This document shows positions 1 through 8,743 of a stretch of DNA of 64,000 nucleotides, one piece after another (positions within the stretch are counted from its first letter, which is position 1; each line of letters opens with the position of its first letter). The DNA lies in the NCBI GenBank assembly GCA_035448825.1, contig DAOTJS010000004.1:85997-149996 (forward strand), read 5' to 3'. The notes beneath the pieces were generated by a model, which searched no databases, was not told the origin of the DNA, and saw nothing but the letters and a program-made list of their open reading frames with translations. Source of the stretch: JAGNGI01 sp035448825. GTDB lineage: Bacteria > Fidelibacterota > UBA2242. The translations under genes were made by a program, and so were the position numbers.

Positions 1-2171
1 TGCGCCAACTCACTCAATTTTTGCTGATCATCTGGCGCTGTTTTCTTCAATTCGTCAGCCACTTGCTTCTGCCTTTCGCTTAGATCGGCAAAGCGCTTAA
101 CCAACTCATCAATATTCTGCTCAATCTGAATCCGGCGAAAGATTTTCAGGAGGCGGTCGAGTTCCTGCGAAAATTGCTCCTGGGAAGTTTTGAAATTATT
201 CAGAGCTTTTTGAACTTCCTTTGGATCCATTTTTTCGATAGCGGCTTGCAATTTATCGAGTGCTTCGCGCATTTCCGGTGTCATTATATCCTGAAATGCT
301 TCCTGCACCTGGGCTAATTTTTCCAATGTTTCCGCATCGAAGAGTTGATTCTCACGACTTTTCTCAATCAAGTCGTCGAGTTGCTCACTAAGTTTGGTGA
401 TTTTTTCACCGGCTTCGCGAGTTTTTTTCATTTCCTCTTCTAATTGCTTTTTCTGTTCCCATTTCAGTTCCGGTTTTTTGAGTAATTCACGGGAAATCTC
501 GTCGAGAACCTTTTTGGTTGTTTCCAGAGATTTTAAAACTTCCTCGCTACTGGAATAAATTTCATCCTGTTGTTCGTTGACCGAGCTAAAAAGTTCATTG
601 AGTGATGGAAAGCGGGCGATTAGCCAGTCGGTGCTGGCTTTTTTGGGGCCGCTAATATTATCATTGTCATAAATATCAACCCGGAATTCGACTGCATCTT
701 CCGGACCTAATCTAAGTTCGCCGATTTGCCAGGGATAAAATACTTCCTGCCAGGTGATATTCAATTTTGCGAGTGGGAATGTTATTTCCGTTTCATTTTC
801 CTGATAATCGGCATATTTTTTTATCACACGGTAGCGAATAGCGGCGCGGGTGAATCCGAAATCATCGCTAATCCGAATACCGAGTGGAATTACCATATCG
901 GCGTTTAAATCAAGATCATTTTTCGGGCTGAGCATAGTGATAGTCGGATAGGCATCCGGAATGACGCTCAGTCGGTACTTGATAGGATTAATATTTGTCA
1001 CTTGCTTTTCATCGGCTACAATAATTTCGAACTGGTCATCATTTTTTACGATGAATTCTCCACGAGCGCGATCACCATTCGTCGCCAAATTTAAGACATT
1101 CCCGCTGGCAAAGGATAAATGGCCTTCTTTAATTTCTTTATTTATACGAATTTCTAAAGATATTTTCGTGCCAGCCAGCAAGTTAAATTCCGCGCTTTTG
1201 GTTTCCTGAGTCTGAGCCGGAAGTCCGGTATATTCCGGATAAATAAAACGGGATTTGACATAGAGAATTTCAGGTCGGTTGATGACTCGAATTGTATCGG
1301 GAGGAGTTCCGATTCGGCGCCAGGGCTTGAACGGCGAACGATTTTGATAATAAGCGCTATAAATCAAATCAGAGCGCAAATTTTCGATCAGATATTGGCT
1401 CCGTCCGGAATCATCTACCGTTAAAATCTCTTGCTGAGTGTAATCCGGATACTGAAGGTCAAGCGTTAAATATTGCGGAAATCGTCCCTGACACTGAAAG
1501 CTGATTGTTACCGAATCGCCACCTAGCACCCCCGATGACGCTCGGGTTGATTCGATAGAAAAGGGCAATTTGACCGGGTATTCGATTCTGGGGTGCAAAA
1601 GTCGCTCCGTGCTATTTTTGAAATATGCGGGACTGGAGGCAATACAAATTACAAGGCAAAAAATCGCAATTGCCAGATGACGCAAACTCTTCCGGACTTC
1701 CTGATATGGTATTATCCGATCAAAATTAAGCGGCTCTATTTTTCGGGCTATCCGCTCCAGAGCTTGCTCAATCAGTTCACTCGAATAACCTTGTGTCTCT
1801 TTATTCAGCAACTCTCTTAACTGCAATGCATTCAGTAAATCGTCCTTGATTTCCGGCTGGTCGGCGCCTATCCGGCGTGCCAGGTGATAATCATCGTAAG
1901 CACTAATTCGATTCCGGATTATTTGGAAATAATACACAATTGGAATCGCCAGAAAAATCAGACTGAATCCAACTGTAAAAAATAAAATGTCACTGCGGAC
2001 GGAACCTTTGAAATAGCGAAAACCTTCGACGACAACAATTAAGAAAGTCACGATTATAATCAACAATAAAACTTTCAGCAGACCGACCTGTAAAACATGC
2101 CGCGCAAATTGGCGTCGCAAGTCGTTTAATTTGCGTTCGATCTGGTTATAGCTGAATTGATTATTTCTCAT
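1..2171 (-). CDS. DUF4175-like large membrane protein (3' part cut by window edge)
   Basis: The minus-strand frame is open from an ATG at 2171 to the window edge, giving about 723 residues without a stop; the C-terminus lies outside. It opens with a basic soluble stretch, then hydrophobic segments near residues 33-50, 61-82 and 165-183. A long beta-rich middle follows, and the visible end is a Glu/Lys-rich coiled coil. This order matches the DUF4175 family of FCB bacteria, whose biochemical role is not known to me. The stop of the DUF4159 gene lies only 2 bp upstream of this start, so the two are surely co-transcribed; the DUF4175/DUF4159 pairing is common in gliding-type and related FCB gene clusters. 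No part looks degraded. The family call is from architecture and neighbour, not from a search. Confidence 0.72.
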   Translation of the reverse strand, partial: MRNNQFSYNQIERKLNDLRRQFARHVLQVGLLKVLLLIIIVTFLIVVVEGFRYFKGSVRSDILFFTVGFSLIFLAIPIVYYFQIIRNRISAYDDYHLARRIGADQPEIKDDLLNALQLRELLNKETQGYSSELIEQALERIARKIEPLNFDRIIPYQEVRKSLRHLAIAIFCLVICIASSPAYFKNSTERLLHPRIEYPVKLPFSIESTRASSGVLGGDSVTISFQCQGRFPQYLTLDLQYPDYTQQEILTVDDSGRSQYLIENLRSDLIYSAYYQNRSPFKPWRRIGTPPDTIRVINRPEILYVKSRFIYPEYTGLPAQTQETKSAEFNLLAGTKISLEIRINKEIKEGHLSFASGNVLNLATNGDRARGEFIVKNDDQFEIIVADEKQVTNINPIKYRLSVIPDAYPTITMLSPKNDLDLNADMVIPLGIRISDDFGFTRAAIRYRVIKKYADYQENETEITFPLAKLNITWQEVFYPWQIGELRLGPEDAVEFRVDIYDNDNISGPKKASTDWLIARFPSLNELFSSVNEQQDEIYSSSEEVLKSLETTKKVLDEISRELLKKPELKWEQKKQLEEEMKKTREAGEKITKLSEQLDDLIEKSRENQLFDAETLEKLAQVQEAFQDIMTPEMREALDKLQAAIEKMDPKEVQKALNNFKTSQEQFSQELDRLLKIFRRIQIEQNIDELVKRFADLSERQKQVADELKKTAPDDQQKLSELA

Positions 2172-2173
2172 TT

Positions 2174-2941
2174 TTATTGTATCAACGAATATAAGACTAT
2201 ATTGGCGCCCATTTGAAGTGCCGCCTGGTGTTTTTCCTCAGGATCATTATGGACTTCCGGGTCTTCCCAGCCGTCGCCGAGATCACACTCATAAGTATAA
2301 AACACGACCAGTCGACCTTTGTAAAATATTCCCAGTCCCTGCGGTGGCTTACCATCGTGTTCGTGGATTTTGGGCAAACCGTGGGGAAATTTATATAAAA
2401 TGTTATAAATCGGATGATCGAACGGCAATTCCACCAGGTCATTATCGGGAAAAACGCGTTTGATTTCACGCCGAAAGGATTGATCCATACCGTAATTATC
2501 ATCGGCATGCAAAAAACCACCGTTTTGCAAATGCTGGCGGAGACGCAGGACTTCCTCATCGCTGAAACGCACGTTGCCATGACCATTCATATAAAGATAA
2601 GGATAGGCAAAAAAGTCTTTGTCCATTATGCCGACCCGCACTTCGTCCGAGGCGACGTCCATATTGACATTTTCGCGGAGAAATTTCAGCAGATTGGGAA
2701 TCGAACTCGGATTGCTGTACCAATCGCCGCCACCATCATATTTCAGACGAGCAATCGTAAATTTTCCATAGAGGTTTTTGTTCTGTGCTGTAAGAGTTAT
2801 GACCGCCAATAAAATAACGATCAATGTTCGACTAATTTTCTTCAATTTTCCTTCGACTTTCGCGAAAACAATCATAATAAATTTACTATACGCCTGAGCC
2901 GCTAACAAGTTTCGACTGATAAAAACCGGTTCTTTTGACAA
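2174..2941 (-). CDS. DUF4159 domain protein, exported
   Basis: 255 residues. An Ala/Leu/Ile-rich signal segment ends near residue 53 (LTAQ), and the mature part reads as the DUF4159 fold, a ThuA-like glutamine-amidotransferase-type alpha/beta domain. Visible landmarks are the YDGGGDWY stretch, YLYMNGHGN and the GGFLHADDNYG strand-loop; similar proteins are usually exported. The signal peptide sits unusually far from the listed start, so the ATG at 2875 (MIVFAKVEG), which puts it right at the N-terminus, is a good alternative. The gene lies 2 bp ahead of the DUF4175-like gene, in the same unit. It is divergent from the TPR gene that starts at 2961, so both promoters must sit in or around the 19-bp gap or overlap the first codons. 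That also favours the shorter start. Function unknown. Confidence 0.75.
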   Translation of the reverse strand: MSKEPVFISRNLLAAQAYSKFIMIVFAKVEGKLKKISRTLIVILLAVITLTAQNKNLYGKFTIARLKYDGGGDWYSNPSSIPNLLKFLRENVNMDVASDEVRVGIMDKDFFAYPYLYMNGHGNVRFSDEEVLRLRQHLQNGGFLHADDNYGMDQSFRREIKRVFPDNDLVELPFDHPIYNILYKFPHGLPKIHEHDGKPPQGLGIFYKGRLVVFYTYECDLGDGWEDPEVHNDPEEKHQAALQMGANIVLYSLIQ

Positions 2942-2960
2942 TCCTCTTTATTTTTTCCCG

Positions 2961-4745
2961 TTGTATTGTTATTTTCTACCTGTGGCTCGATTCCTAAAAT
3001 GTGTCTTAATAATTTTTATATTGACCGCCACCCTATCCGCACAATGGTATTTCAAGATCGTGGATGCTATTCACGGTCCAATCGAATATCGCACACCACT
3101 TAAATTGACTTTATTTGAAATTAAAACCGGCTTACAGAGTTTCGGATTTGACGGTCAGCCGCTTCTATTCGATACCACCGGCATTTCCTTTGACGGCTAT
3201 CAGACTACCTGGGAACGGAGTATGAACAGTTTCGAACTGGACTTGATGAAGTTCAACTGGCTGGTTTATATTGTGCCGCAAAATTTACTCGATTTCCAAA
3301 CTGGGATAGGCGCCAAATACGCCTACTCATTATCGGAACAAAAACTCCCCGCAACCTGGCCACAACGGATGCCGGGAGGCAGAGATCAACTGTTTTTATC
3401 ACCCCGAATCTATGAATTCAATCTAAACCAAACGATAATATATCAATGGGCACCGAATTTTTACAATTACTTAACGGTAAGTTACGGCCAAGCCTTCGGC
3501 TCAGCCTATAAAACTCATTCTAACGACTATTTTCTCCATCAAAAAGGAAATACTTACTCTTTCGCGCTGGGATTTAAATTCCTAGGCAGTGTCGGGTATA
3601 AATTAAAAGAAGGTTACGGCATAGAAATCCGATATACGACCAGCGATTTCGGAGATTTAGATGACCCTCACAAAATTAGCCCAATTAAGAAAATTAATTT
3701 TAATTCAGTAGGGATTTCTCTGGCATTCAATTCTAATCTCGGCGGAGGTCGGAGCCTCGGTGACGACGCCCAAGCTCTCTATCAGGCCTATGATTTTATC
3801 GCCGCTAAAGCGACCTTTGAGCAATTCATCGCCGATAATCCCCACCATCCGAGTCGTTTTAAAGCCCGCCGGATGATCAAGGAATGTGACCAGCGAATTC
3901 CTCATCAAGAAGCATTTCTGGCGGAATTTTCCATTTTCCGTCACAATTATCCCAAAGCCGCTGAACATTTAGCGCGGGCGCAAGTAACTAAGGACACTAC
4001 CCTTTTAGCGCGGATAAATCGTAATTACCAGAGAATGATCACGCAGTTCGCTGATTCGATGAATGCAATGATTACCAATAATCGCATTGATGACGCCGAG
4101 CAGTTATTAAATGAAATCGAAATGCTCGATATACCTAACAGCGACGACTTGCTCCATCGCTATCGCAGTGAGATTTACTTCCATCGTGGAGCGGTTTTTA
4201 CCGAATACGGCTATTGGGAAAAGGCCATCGAGTATTTCGATCGTGCCATTCAATACTATCCACCTATTCGGAATCGTGTCGAACCGTACCTGATTCAAAT
4301 CGCTGACGGTTATATCAATGACGCTAACCTTTCCGTGGATAAGAAAAGTATCGCATTGGCATTGGAATCACTCAGTCAGGCGACTGCTCTGCGACCGGAT
4401 ATTCATTATTTAACTGCTCCCCATATTCAAAGCATAGAAGCCGGCATCGAATACCTCAAACAGCAAGACGCCAAACAAAAAGTCCAGGAATCAATAAGTA
4501 AAACTTTCAACCCTCCGCCGGAAACTCCCAAACCCGAAATCGGGATGAATTCAAACCAGATAAAAAGCCTTCTCGGGCAACCGGGTTCGCAAACTCGCTT
4601 AGAAGCCAGCGGTGGAAGGATTTATGAGTTGTGGATTTACTTATATCCGGATGGTAATGAATTACAGATTTATTTCGACAATGAAAAGGTAGTCAAAATG
4701 GAAACTTTATCTCCGGTTGACATAATATCGGAAATGGACGAATAG
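2961..4745 (+). CDS. Exported protein: beta-rich N-terminus, TPR repeats, BamE/SmpA-like C-terminus
   Basis: About 594 residues. A hydrophobic signal sequence ends in TLSAQ. Residues about 30-260 are aromatic and rich in alternating polar/apolar strands with many Tyr, Phe and Gly, as in an outer-membrane or periplasmic beta domain. Residues about 265-500 are helical TPR-like repeats (AKATFEQFIADNPHHPSRFKA, then EKAIEYFDRAIQYYP). The last 60 residues (IGMNSNQIKSLLGQPG, then a beta hairpin) look like a SmpA/OmlA (BamE) module. A role in outer-membrane assembly or anchoring is inferred from these parts. The start is uncertain: 2961 is TTG, while an in-frame GTG at 2982 gives a neater signal peptide (ARFLKCVLII); neither has a clear ribosome site. 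The stop directly abuts rnhA, so the two are one operon. Confidence 0.62.
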   Translation: MYCYFLPVARFLKCVLIIFILTATLSAQWYFKIVDAIHGPIEYRTPLKLTLFEIKTGLQSFGFDGQPLLFDTTGISFDGYQTTWERSMNSFELDLMKFNWLVYIVPQNLLDFQTGIGAKYAYSLSEQKLPATWPQRMPGGRDQLFLSPRIYEFNLNQTIIYQWAPNFYNYLTVSYGQAFGSAYKTHSNDYFLHQKGNTYSFALGFKFLGSVGYKLKEGYGIEIRYTTSDFGDLDDPHKISPIKKINFNSVGISLAFNSNLGGGRSLGDDAQALYQAYDFIAAKATFEQFIADNPHHPSRFKARRMIKECDQRIPHQEAFLAEFSIFRHNYPKAAEHLARAQVTKDTTLLARINRNYQRMITQFADSMNAMITNNRIDDAEQLLNEIEMLDIPNSDDLLHRYRSEIYFHRGAVFTEYGYWEKAIEYFDRAIQYYPPIRNRVEPYLIQIADGYINDANLSVDKKSIALALESLSQATALRPDIHYLTAPHIQSIEAGIEYLKQQDAKQKVQESISKTFNPPPETPKPEIGMNSNQIKSLLGQPGSQTRLEASGGRIYELWIYLYPDGNELQIYFDNEKVVKMETLSPVDIISEMDE

Positions 4746-5240
4746 ATGAAGATCATTTACTCGGATGGTGCCTGTTCGGGAAATCCCGGCCGCGGCGGCT
4801 GGGCAACTCTAATTTTTAATGAAAATAAATTGCTCAAAGTCCTGGCTGGTTATCAAGAAAATACGACTAATAATCGGATGGAAATCATCGCGGCTCTCAA
4901 CGGCTTGAAACAATTGCAACCCGGTGAAAACGCCATTATTTACACTGATAGCCAATACCTGCGCAACGGCATTACCACCTGGCTTTCCAGCTGGAAAAAG
5001 AAAAATTGGAAAACCGCAAACAAGAAACCGGTCAAAAATCAGGAACTCTGGCTTGAACTGGATAAACTGAACCACCCCGGAATCACCTGGCAATACGTTC
5101 AGGGACATAGCAATAATCTCTATAATGAAATTTGCGATTGCCTGGCACGTAAAATGATCACCAGTCAGGGTAAGGTAAGCGATTTAAACACCGAATTCGA
5201 AAAATATTACTGGCAATTACAGAAAAAGAGAAAAGCATAA
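4746..5240 (+). CDS. rnhA: Ribonuclease HI
   Basis: 164 residues, normal for the family with a short charged tail. It hydrolyses the RNA strand of RNA-DNA hybrids. The four acidic catalytic residues are all in place: D7 in YSDGACSGNPG, E46 in NNRMEII, D68 in IYTDSQYL and D131 in the last motif; H121 (QGHSNN) is the usual flap histidine. The basic-protrusion helix with the KKKNWK stretch is present. The ATG follows the TAG of the preceding TPR gene with no gap, so translation is coupled. No anomalies. The gene is downstream of an envelope gene, not beside dnaQ as in enterics. Confidence 0.95.
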   Translation: MKIIYSDGACSGNPGRGGWATLIFNENKLLKVLAGYQENTTNNRMEIIAALNGLKQLQPGENAIIYTDSQYLRNGITTWLSSWKKKNWKTANKKPVKNQELWLELDKLNHPGITWQYVQGHSNNLYNEICDCLARKMITSQGKVSDLNTEFEKYYWQLQKKRKA

Positions 5241-5262
5241 TTCCGTAACATTTAGCTTTCAA

Positions 5263-5315
5263 GATGCGCCGAAACCAAATTAGCCCCGCCTGCGGCGGGT
5301 CGGAAATTGGTTGGG
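5263..5315 (-). repeat. Interspersed palindromic repeat, copy 1
   Basis: Read on the minus strand, this 53-bp unit begins CCCAACCAATTTCCGACC and ends CTAATTTGGTTTCGGCGCATC. The arms are inverted (ACCAATTT against AAATTGGT, here with one change) and enclose a GC-rich inner hairpin, CCCGCC-GCA-GGCGGG. Two further copies lie at 11031 and 11264 in the opposite orientation. The copies differ at scattered positions while both arms are kept, as expected for a folded element rather than a recent duplication. This copy lies 22 bp past the rnhA stop. Confidence 0.75.
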
Positions 5316-5321
5316 CTAGGC

Positions 5322-5339
5322 TAAATCCTGTAAATCCTG
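5322..5339. repeat. Two tandem copies of TAAATCCTG
   Basis: The 9-mer TAAATCCTG occurs twice head to tail directly after the palindromic repeat, in the gap between rnhA and the HEPN gene. Its role is unknown; it marks the same low-complexity intergenic patch. The rest of the gap to 5554 holds one promoter-like sequence and no further gene that I can see. Confidence 0.6.
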
Positions 5340-5422
5340 TTTATAAATACTCAACCACATAGGGGTAGTAAATTTTGCGACCATATAATCCAAAACTGGG
5401 GGGAACTCCTGCAAGATGTTTG

Positions 5423-5451
5423 TTGACAAATAAAATAAACCGGAATAAATT
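5423..5451 (+). promoter_or_regulatory. Sigma-70-type promoter candidate ahead of the HEPN gene
   Basis: TTGACA at 5423-5428, a 17-bp spacer, then TAAATT at 5446-5451. The -35 box is perfect and the spacer ideal. It would give a leader of roughly 95 nt before the ATG at 5555. No strong Shine-Dalgarno sequence precedes that ATG (AAAGAAAA only). It is a prediction from sequence only. Confidence 0.45.
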
Positions 5452-5554
5452 TAAAATGATGAAGTTGGTAGATAAAAATAAGGTTTTAATATTAACTGGA
5501 AAAATATGAAAGATGGACAGGGCGCCTAATATATACGTTGTACATTAAAGAAAA

Positions 5555-6493
5555 ATGTCATATAGTTATAGAATACAGATAAAATTTCCGAAAGATTTTG
5601 GACTAATATGTAATGAATCTTCCTACTACATTAATGGAAATGAAAATCTCCACCCTATTACAATAAGAAGTCTTCATGAAGATCAAAATCTCAGTGAATC
5701 CAGTGAATATGTTTTTGTAGGTGATGGGTTCGATAGTTATTCTGAGGCTGAAGAAGAAGGTAAAAGCGTATTAAATTCAATTATTCGTTCGTTTGTAAAA
5801 CTAGGAATAGGTATTGATTATGGTATCAAAGGACCTTCAGCTCATATTACAGAAGATGGCCTAGAACATTTTCGAAGACAATTCTGTGTGGAGAGATTAC
5901 TTGAAGGAGGATTGGGACTTAAAGTTTATAAAACATTACCTCATCCTAAATTCGCAACACCAGAAATTACCACACAAGTACATACTCCAATTGTAAAATT
6001 CGTGGATATATTAATAGAGTCAAAAAATAAATATAGAGAATTTACCGATAAGGAACTTTTATCAATTAAATTATTTAATTCATCATTTTTTGAGGAAATA
6101 CCAGAGTCACGTTTTCTTTTATTAGTAATGGCAGTAGAGACCCTTATTATTTGTGAACCAAGGTCCGAAGAAGTAATCGAACATGTCAATAATATTATCA
6201 AAATGACAAATTCTAACGATAAAATTTGTCCGGATGAAAAAAAATCAATAATAAATTCATTATCTTGGTTAAAATTAAAGTCCATTGGTCAAGCTGGTAG
6301 AGAATTGGCTAAAGGCAAACTTGGAAATAAAAAATATTATAATCTATCTGCACCAAAATTTTTCACATACTGCTACGAAGTGCGAAGTAATTTGGTACAT
6401 AGTGGCAGAAAACCCCCTGACTATAAAGAACTCGGAGAATTATCTAACGAATTAATAAAGTTCGTTTCTAATTTATTGTTTGGATGTGTATAG
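5555..6493 (+). CDS. Solitary HEPN-domain protein (Apea-like)
   Basis: 312 residues, clearly more A+T-rich than its neighbours. The N-terminal 150 residues are mixed and unrecognised. The C-terminal half is helical: the helix around residues 190-203 (SRFLLLVMAVETLIICEP) is followed by YEVRSNLVHSG near residue 275. In that motif R277 and H282 form the R-x4-H signature of catalytic HEPN ribonucleases, and the helix pair resembles the Apea-like HEPN group. A ribonuclease role in defence or stress is inferred from the family, not shown. It stands alone between rnhA and pcrA with no antitoxin-like partner, next to a repeat. Base composition and isolation suggest acquisition by transfer. The domain call is fairly firm; the biological role is open. 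Confidence 0.68.
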   Translation: MSYSYRIQIKFPKDFGLICNESSYYINGNENLHPITIRSLHEDQNLSESSEYVFVGDGFDSYSEAEEEGKSVLNSIIRSFVKLGIGIDYGIKGPSAHITEDGLEHFRRQFCVERLLEGGLGLKVYKTLPHPKFATPEITTQVHTPIVKFVDILIESKNKYREFTDKELLSIKLFNSSFFEEIPESRFLLLVMAVETLIICEPRSEEVIEHVNNIIKMTNSNDKICPDEKKSIINSLSWLKLKSIGQAGRELAKGKLGNKKYYNLSAPKFFTYCYEVRSNLVHSGRKPPDYKELGELSNELIKFVSNLLFGCV

Positions 6494-6514
6494 TTAATCT
6501 TGTCTAATAATTAA

Positions 6515-8743
6515 TCAATTGATATTCAGAAAACGCGCCACGATCGTTTTGCGACCGCAGGAACGAAAATTCACCGTCACGCGCGCATTTTGGCCCACAC
6601 CGTCAATATTGACCACCTGACCGGTGCCAAAAATTTTATGGGAAACATAAGTACCGGGCTCGATAGCTCGACCGGTCGTAGGAGTTGTCTCAGTTAAGTT
6701 CGAAGTGGTTTCCGACATTGAGATCGGATTGGTTATAACCCGCTCAAAAGTATTTTTGATCTTCCGATCAGATGAACGACTACCGGTTCGCGGTTGGCGT
6801 TTACTGGAAATGACACTTTCCCGAAAATCACAGGTAGTCATCAATTCCGACGGGATTTCATTGAGAAACATTGATTCCGAGGAGTAGGCGACTTCACCGG
6901 CACGCAAACGCTGGTGAGAAGATGATAAAAACACCTTTTCCTTGGCGCGGGTCAATCCGACATAAAACAAGCGCCGTTCCTCTTCGAGCGCTTCATGAGT
7001 CAAATCGCGTTCGAGCGGCAATAAGCCTTGATTTAATCCGCAGATGAAAACTACAGGAAATTCCAAACCCTTGGCCCCGTGCAAGGTCATCAGCGTTACC
7101 GCATTCTTGGTGTCTTCCCATTCGTCAATCGAAGTCGCCAGAGTAACATTTTCGAGATAAGATTCCAGCGATGGCTTGTCGTTGGTCTGGCAAAATTCCG
7201 AAATGTCGTTGAGCAATTCGTCGAGGTTGGCTAACCTTTCGGTGGCTTCTTCGCCTTCACTTTCTTTGTAATAGTTCCGCAAGCCGATGCTGACGATGAC
7301 AACCCGCGCCCATTCCTCAAAGGACAATGAATTGCGTAACGAACGTAAATCGTTGATCTGGTTGTAAAACTTTTTGACGGATTCGATCGCCCGCGTCGCA
7401 AGATCGAGTTCATCGGCGAACGACATAGCATCGAATAACGAAATTTTTTTAATTAAAGCCAATTCCTCAAGACGCTGAACGGTTACTTTGCTTATTCCAC
7501 GCGGCGGTAGGTTGATAATTCGTTTCAAGCTTATGTCATCATGGGGATTGGATATGACGTTGAAAAACGCTAAAACGTCCTTAATTTCCTTGCGCTCGTA
7601 AAAGCGGACGCCGCCGACAATGACATACACAATGTTATTGCGTCGTAAAATCTCTTCGAGGATTCGGGTTTGGGCATTCGTTCGATAAAGGATAGCAAAG
7701 TCCTTGAAATTACGTTTGTTCTGTAAAATTTCCCGTTGAATCCAGCTGGCAATCAGAGCGGCTTCGTCGTATTCCGTCTCGGCGTCCAGCTTAACTAATA
7801 AATCGCCATCGCTTTTCTGTGACCAGAGTGTTTTGGTGGCGCGCTGTTTATTGTGGCTGACAACCGCCGAAGCGGCTTTTAGGATATTATTAGTCGAGCG
7901 ATAATTTTGTTCGAGTTTGAAAACCCTGCATTGCGGGAATATTTCATTGAAACTGAGTATGTTGCGAATGTCAGCGCCACGCCAGCTGTAGATACTCTGG
8001 TCATCGTCACCAACTACGCAGACGTGCTGATGTTTTTTACCCAGCGCTTCGATCAAGAGAAATTGGGGACGATTGGTGTCTTGATACTCGTCAACTAAAA
8101 TATATTGATAAAGCGCCCGGTACTTTTCCAAAACCTCGGGTTTTTGCTGGAATATTTTAAGCGGCAGAATCAGCAGATCATCGAAATCTACAGCCATCGC
8201 TTTGCGTAAGGCCCCTTGATAAAGGGGATAGAGCACGGTTACAAAGCGATCGGTCATCAATCCAGGTCGAGCGCTGAAATTTTCCGGTTCGATCATATGA
8301 TTTTTCAAATAGGAAATTCTACTCAGGACGTTTTTGGGACTGGTGGACTCGAGAATAATAGAACGATCATTAATGATTTTTTTGAGGAGACTGAGCTGAT
8401 CCTCGGCATCGTATATTGTAAAATTCGAAGAATACCCCAGACATTCTATTTCACGTCGGAGAAGACGAGCACAAATCGAATGAAAAGTGCCGATATTGAC
8501 CTGCCCCGCTTTCTTGCCAATATATTTTTCGACTCGATCACGTAGCTCGCGAGCGGCTTTATTAGTAAAGGTAACCGCCAAAATATTTTGGGGAGCAACG
8601 ATTTTATTCTCGATTAAATAGGCGACTTTATGCGCCAGAACTTTGGTTTTCCCACTCCCAGCTCCGGCAAAAATTAAGCTAGGCCCGTCACAAAACTCTA
8701 CCGCACGGCATTGTTCCGGATTCAAGCCCTCAAGCGACTTCAA
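6515..8743 (-). CDS. pcrA: ATP-dependent DNA helicase, UvrD/PcrA type
   Basis: 742 residues, usual for PcrA/UvrD superfamily 1 helicases. Motifs in order: Q-motif LNPEQCRAVEF, Walker A GAGSGKT at residues 27-33, VDEYQDTN (motif II), DDDQSIYSWRGA (motif III), LEQNYRS (IV), TLHGAKGLEFPVVF (V) and VGLTRAKEKV (VI). The C-terminal 50 residues form the small Tudor-like domain of PcrA (HKIFGTGQVVNIDG) that binds RNA polymerase. It unwinds DNA in nucleotide-excision repair and clears recombination intermediates. The start is TTG at 8743: an in-frame TGA lies just upstream, and the TTGA overlap with the mltG stop points to translational coupling. Nothing is missing. Confidence 0.93.
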   Translation of the reverse strand: MKSLEGLNPEQCRAVEFCDGPSLIFAGAGSGKTKVLAHKVAYLIENKIVAPQNILAVTFTNKAARELRDRVEKYIGKKAGQVNIGTFHSICARLLRREIECLGYSSNFTIYDAEDQLSLLKKIINDRSIILESTSPKNVLSRISYLKNHMIEPENFSARPGLMTDRFVTVLYPLYQGALRKAMAVDFDDLLILPLKIFQQKPEVLEKYRALYQYILVDEYQDTNRPQFLLIEALGKKHQHVCVVGDDDQSIYSWRGADIRNILSFNEIFPQCRVFKLEQNYRSTNNILKAASAVVSHNKQRATKTLWSQKSDGDLLVKLDAETEYDEAALIASWIQREILQNKRNFKDFAILYRTNAQTRILEEILRRNNIVYVIVGGVRFYERKEIKDVLAFFNVISNPHDDISLKRIINLPPRGISKVTVQRLEELALIKKISLFDAMSFADELDLATRAIESVKKFYNQINDLRSLRNSLSFEEWARVVIVSIGLRNYYKESEGEEATERLANLDELLNDISEFCQTNDKPSLESYLENVTLATSIDEWEDTKNAVTLMTLHGAKGLEFPVVFICGLNQGLLPLERDLTHEALEEERRLFYVGLTRAKEKVFLSSSHQRLRAGEVAYSSESMFLNEIPSELMTTCDFRESVISSKRQPRTGSRSSDRKIKNTFERVITNPISMSETTSNLTETTPTTGRAIEPGTYVSHKIFGTGQVVNIDGVGQNARVTVNFRSCGRKTIVARFLNIN

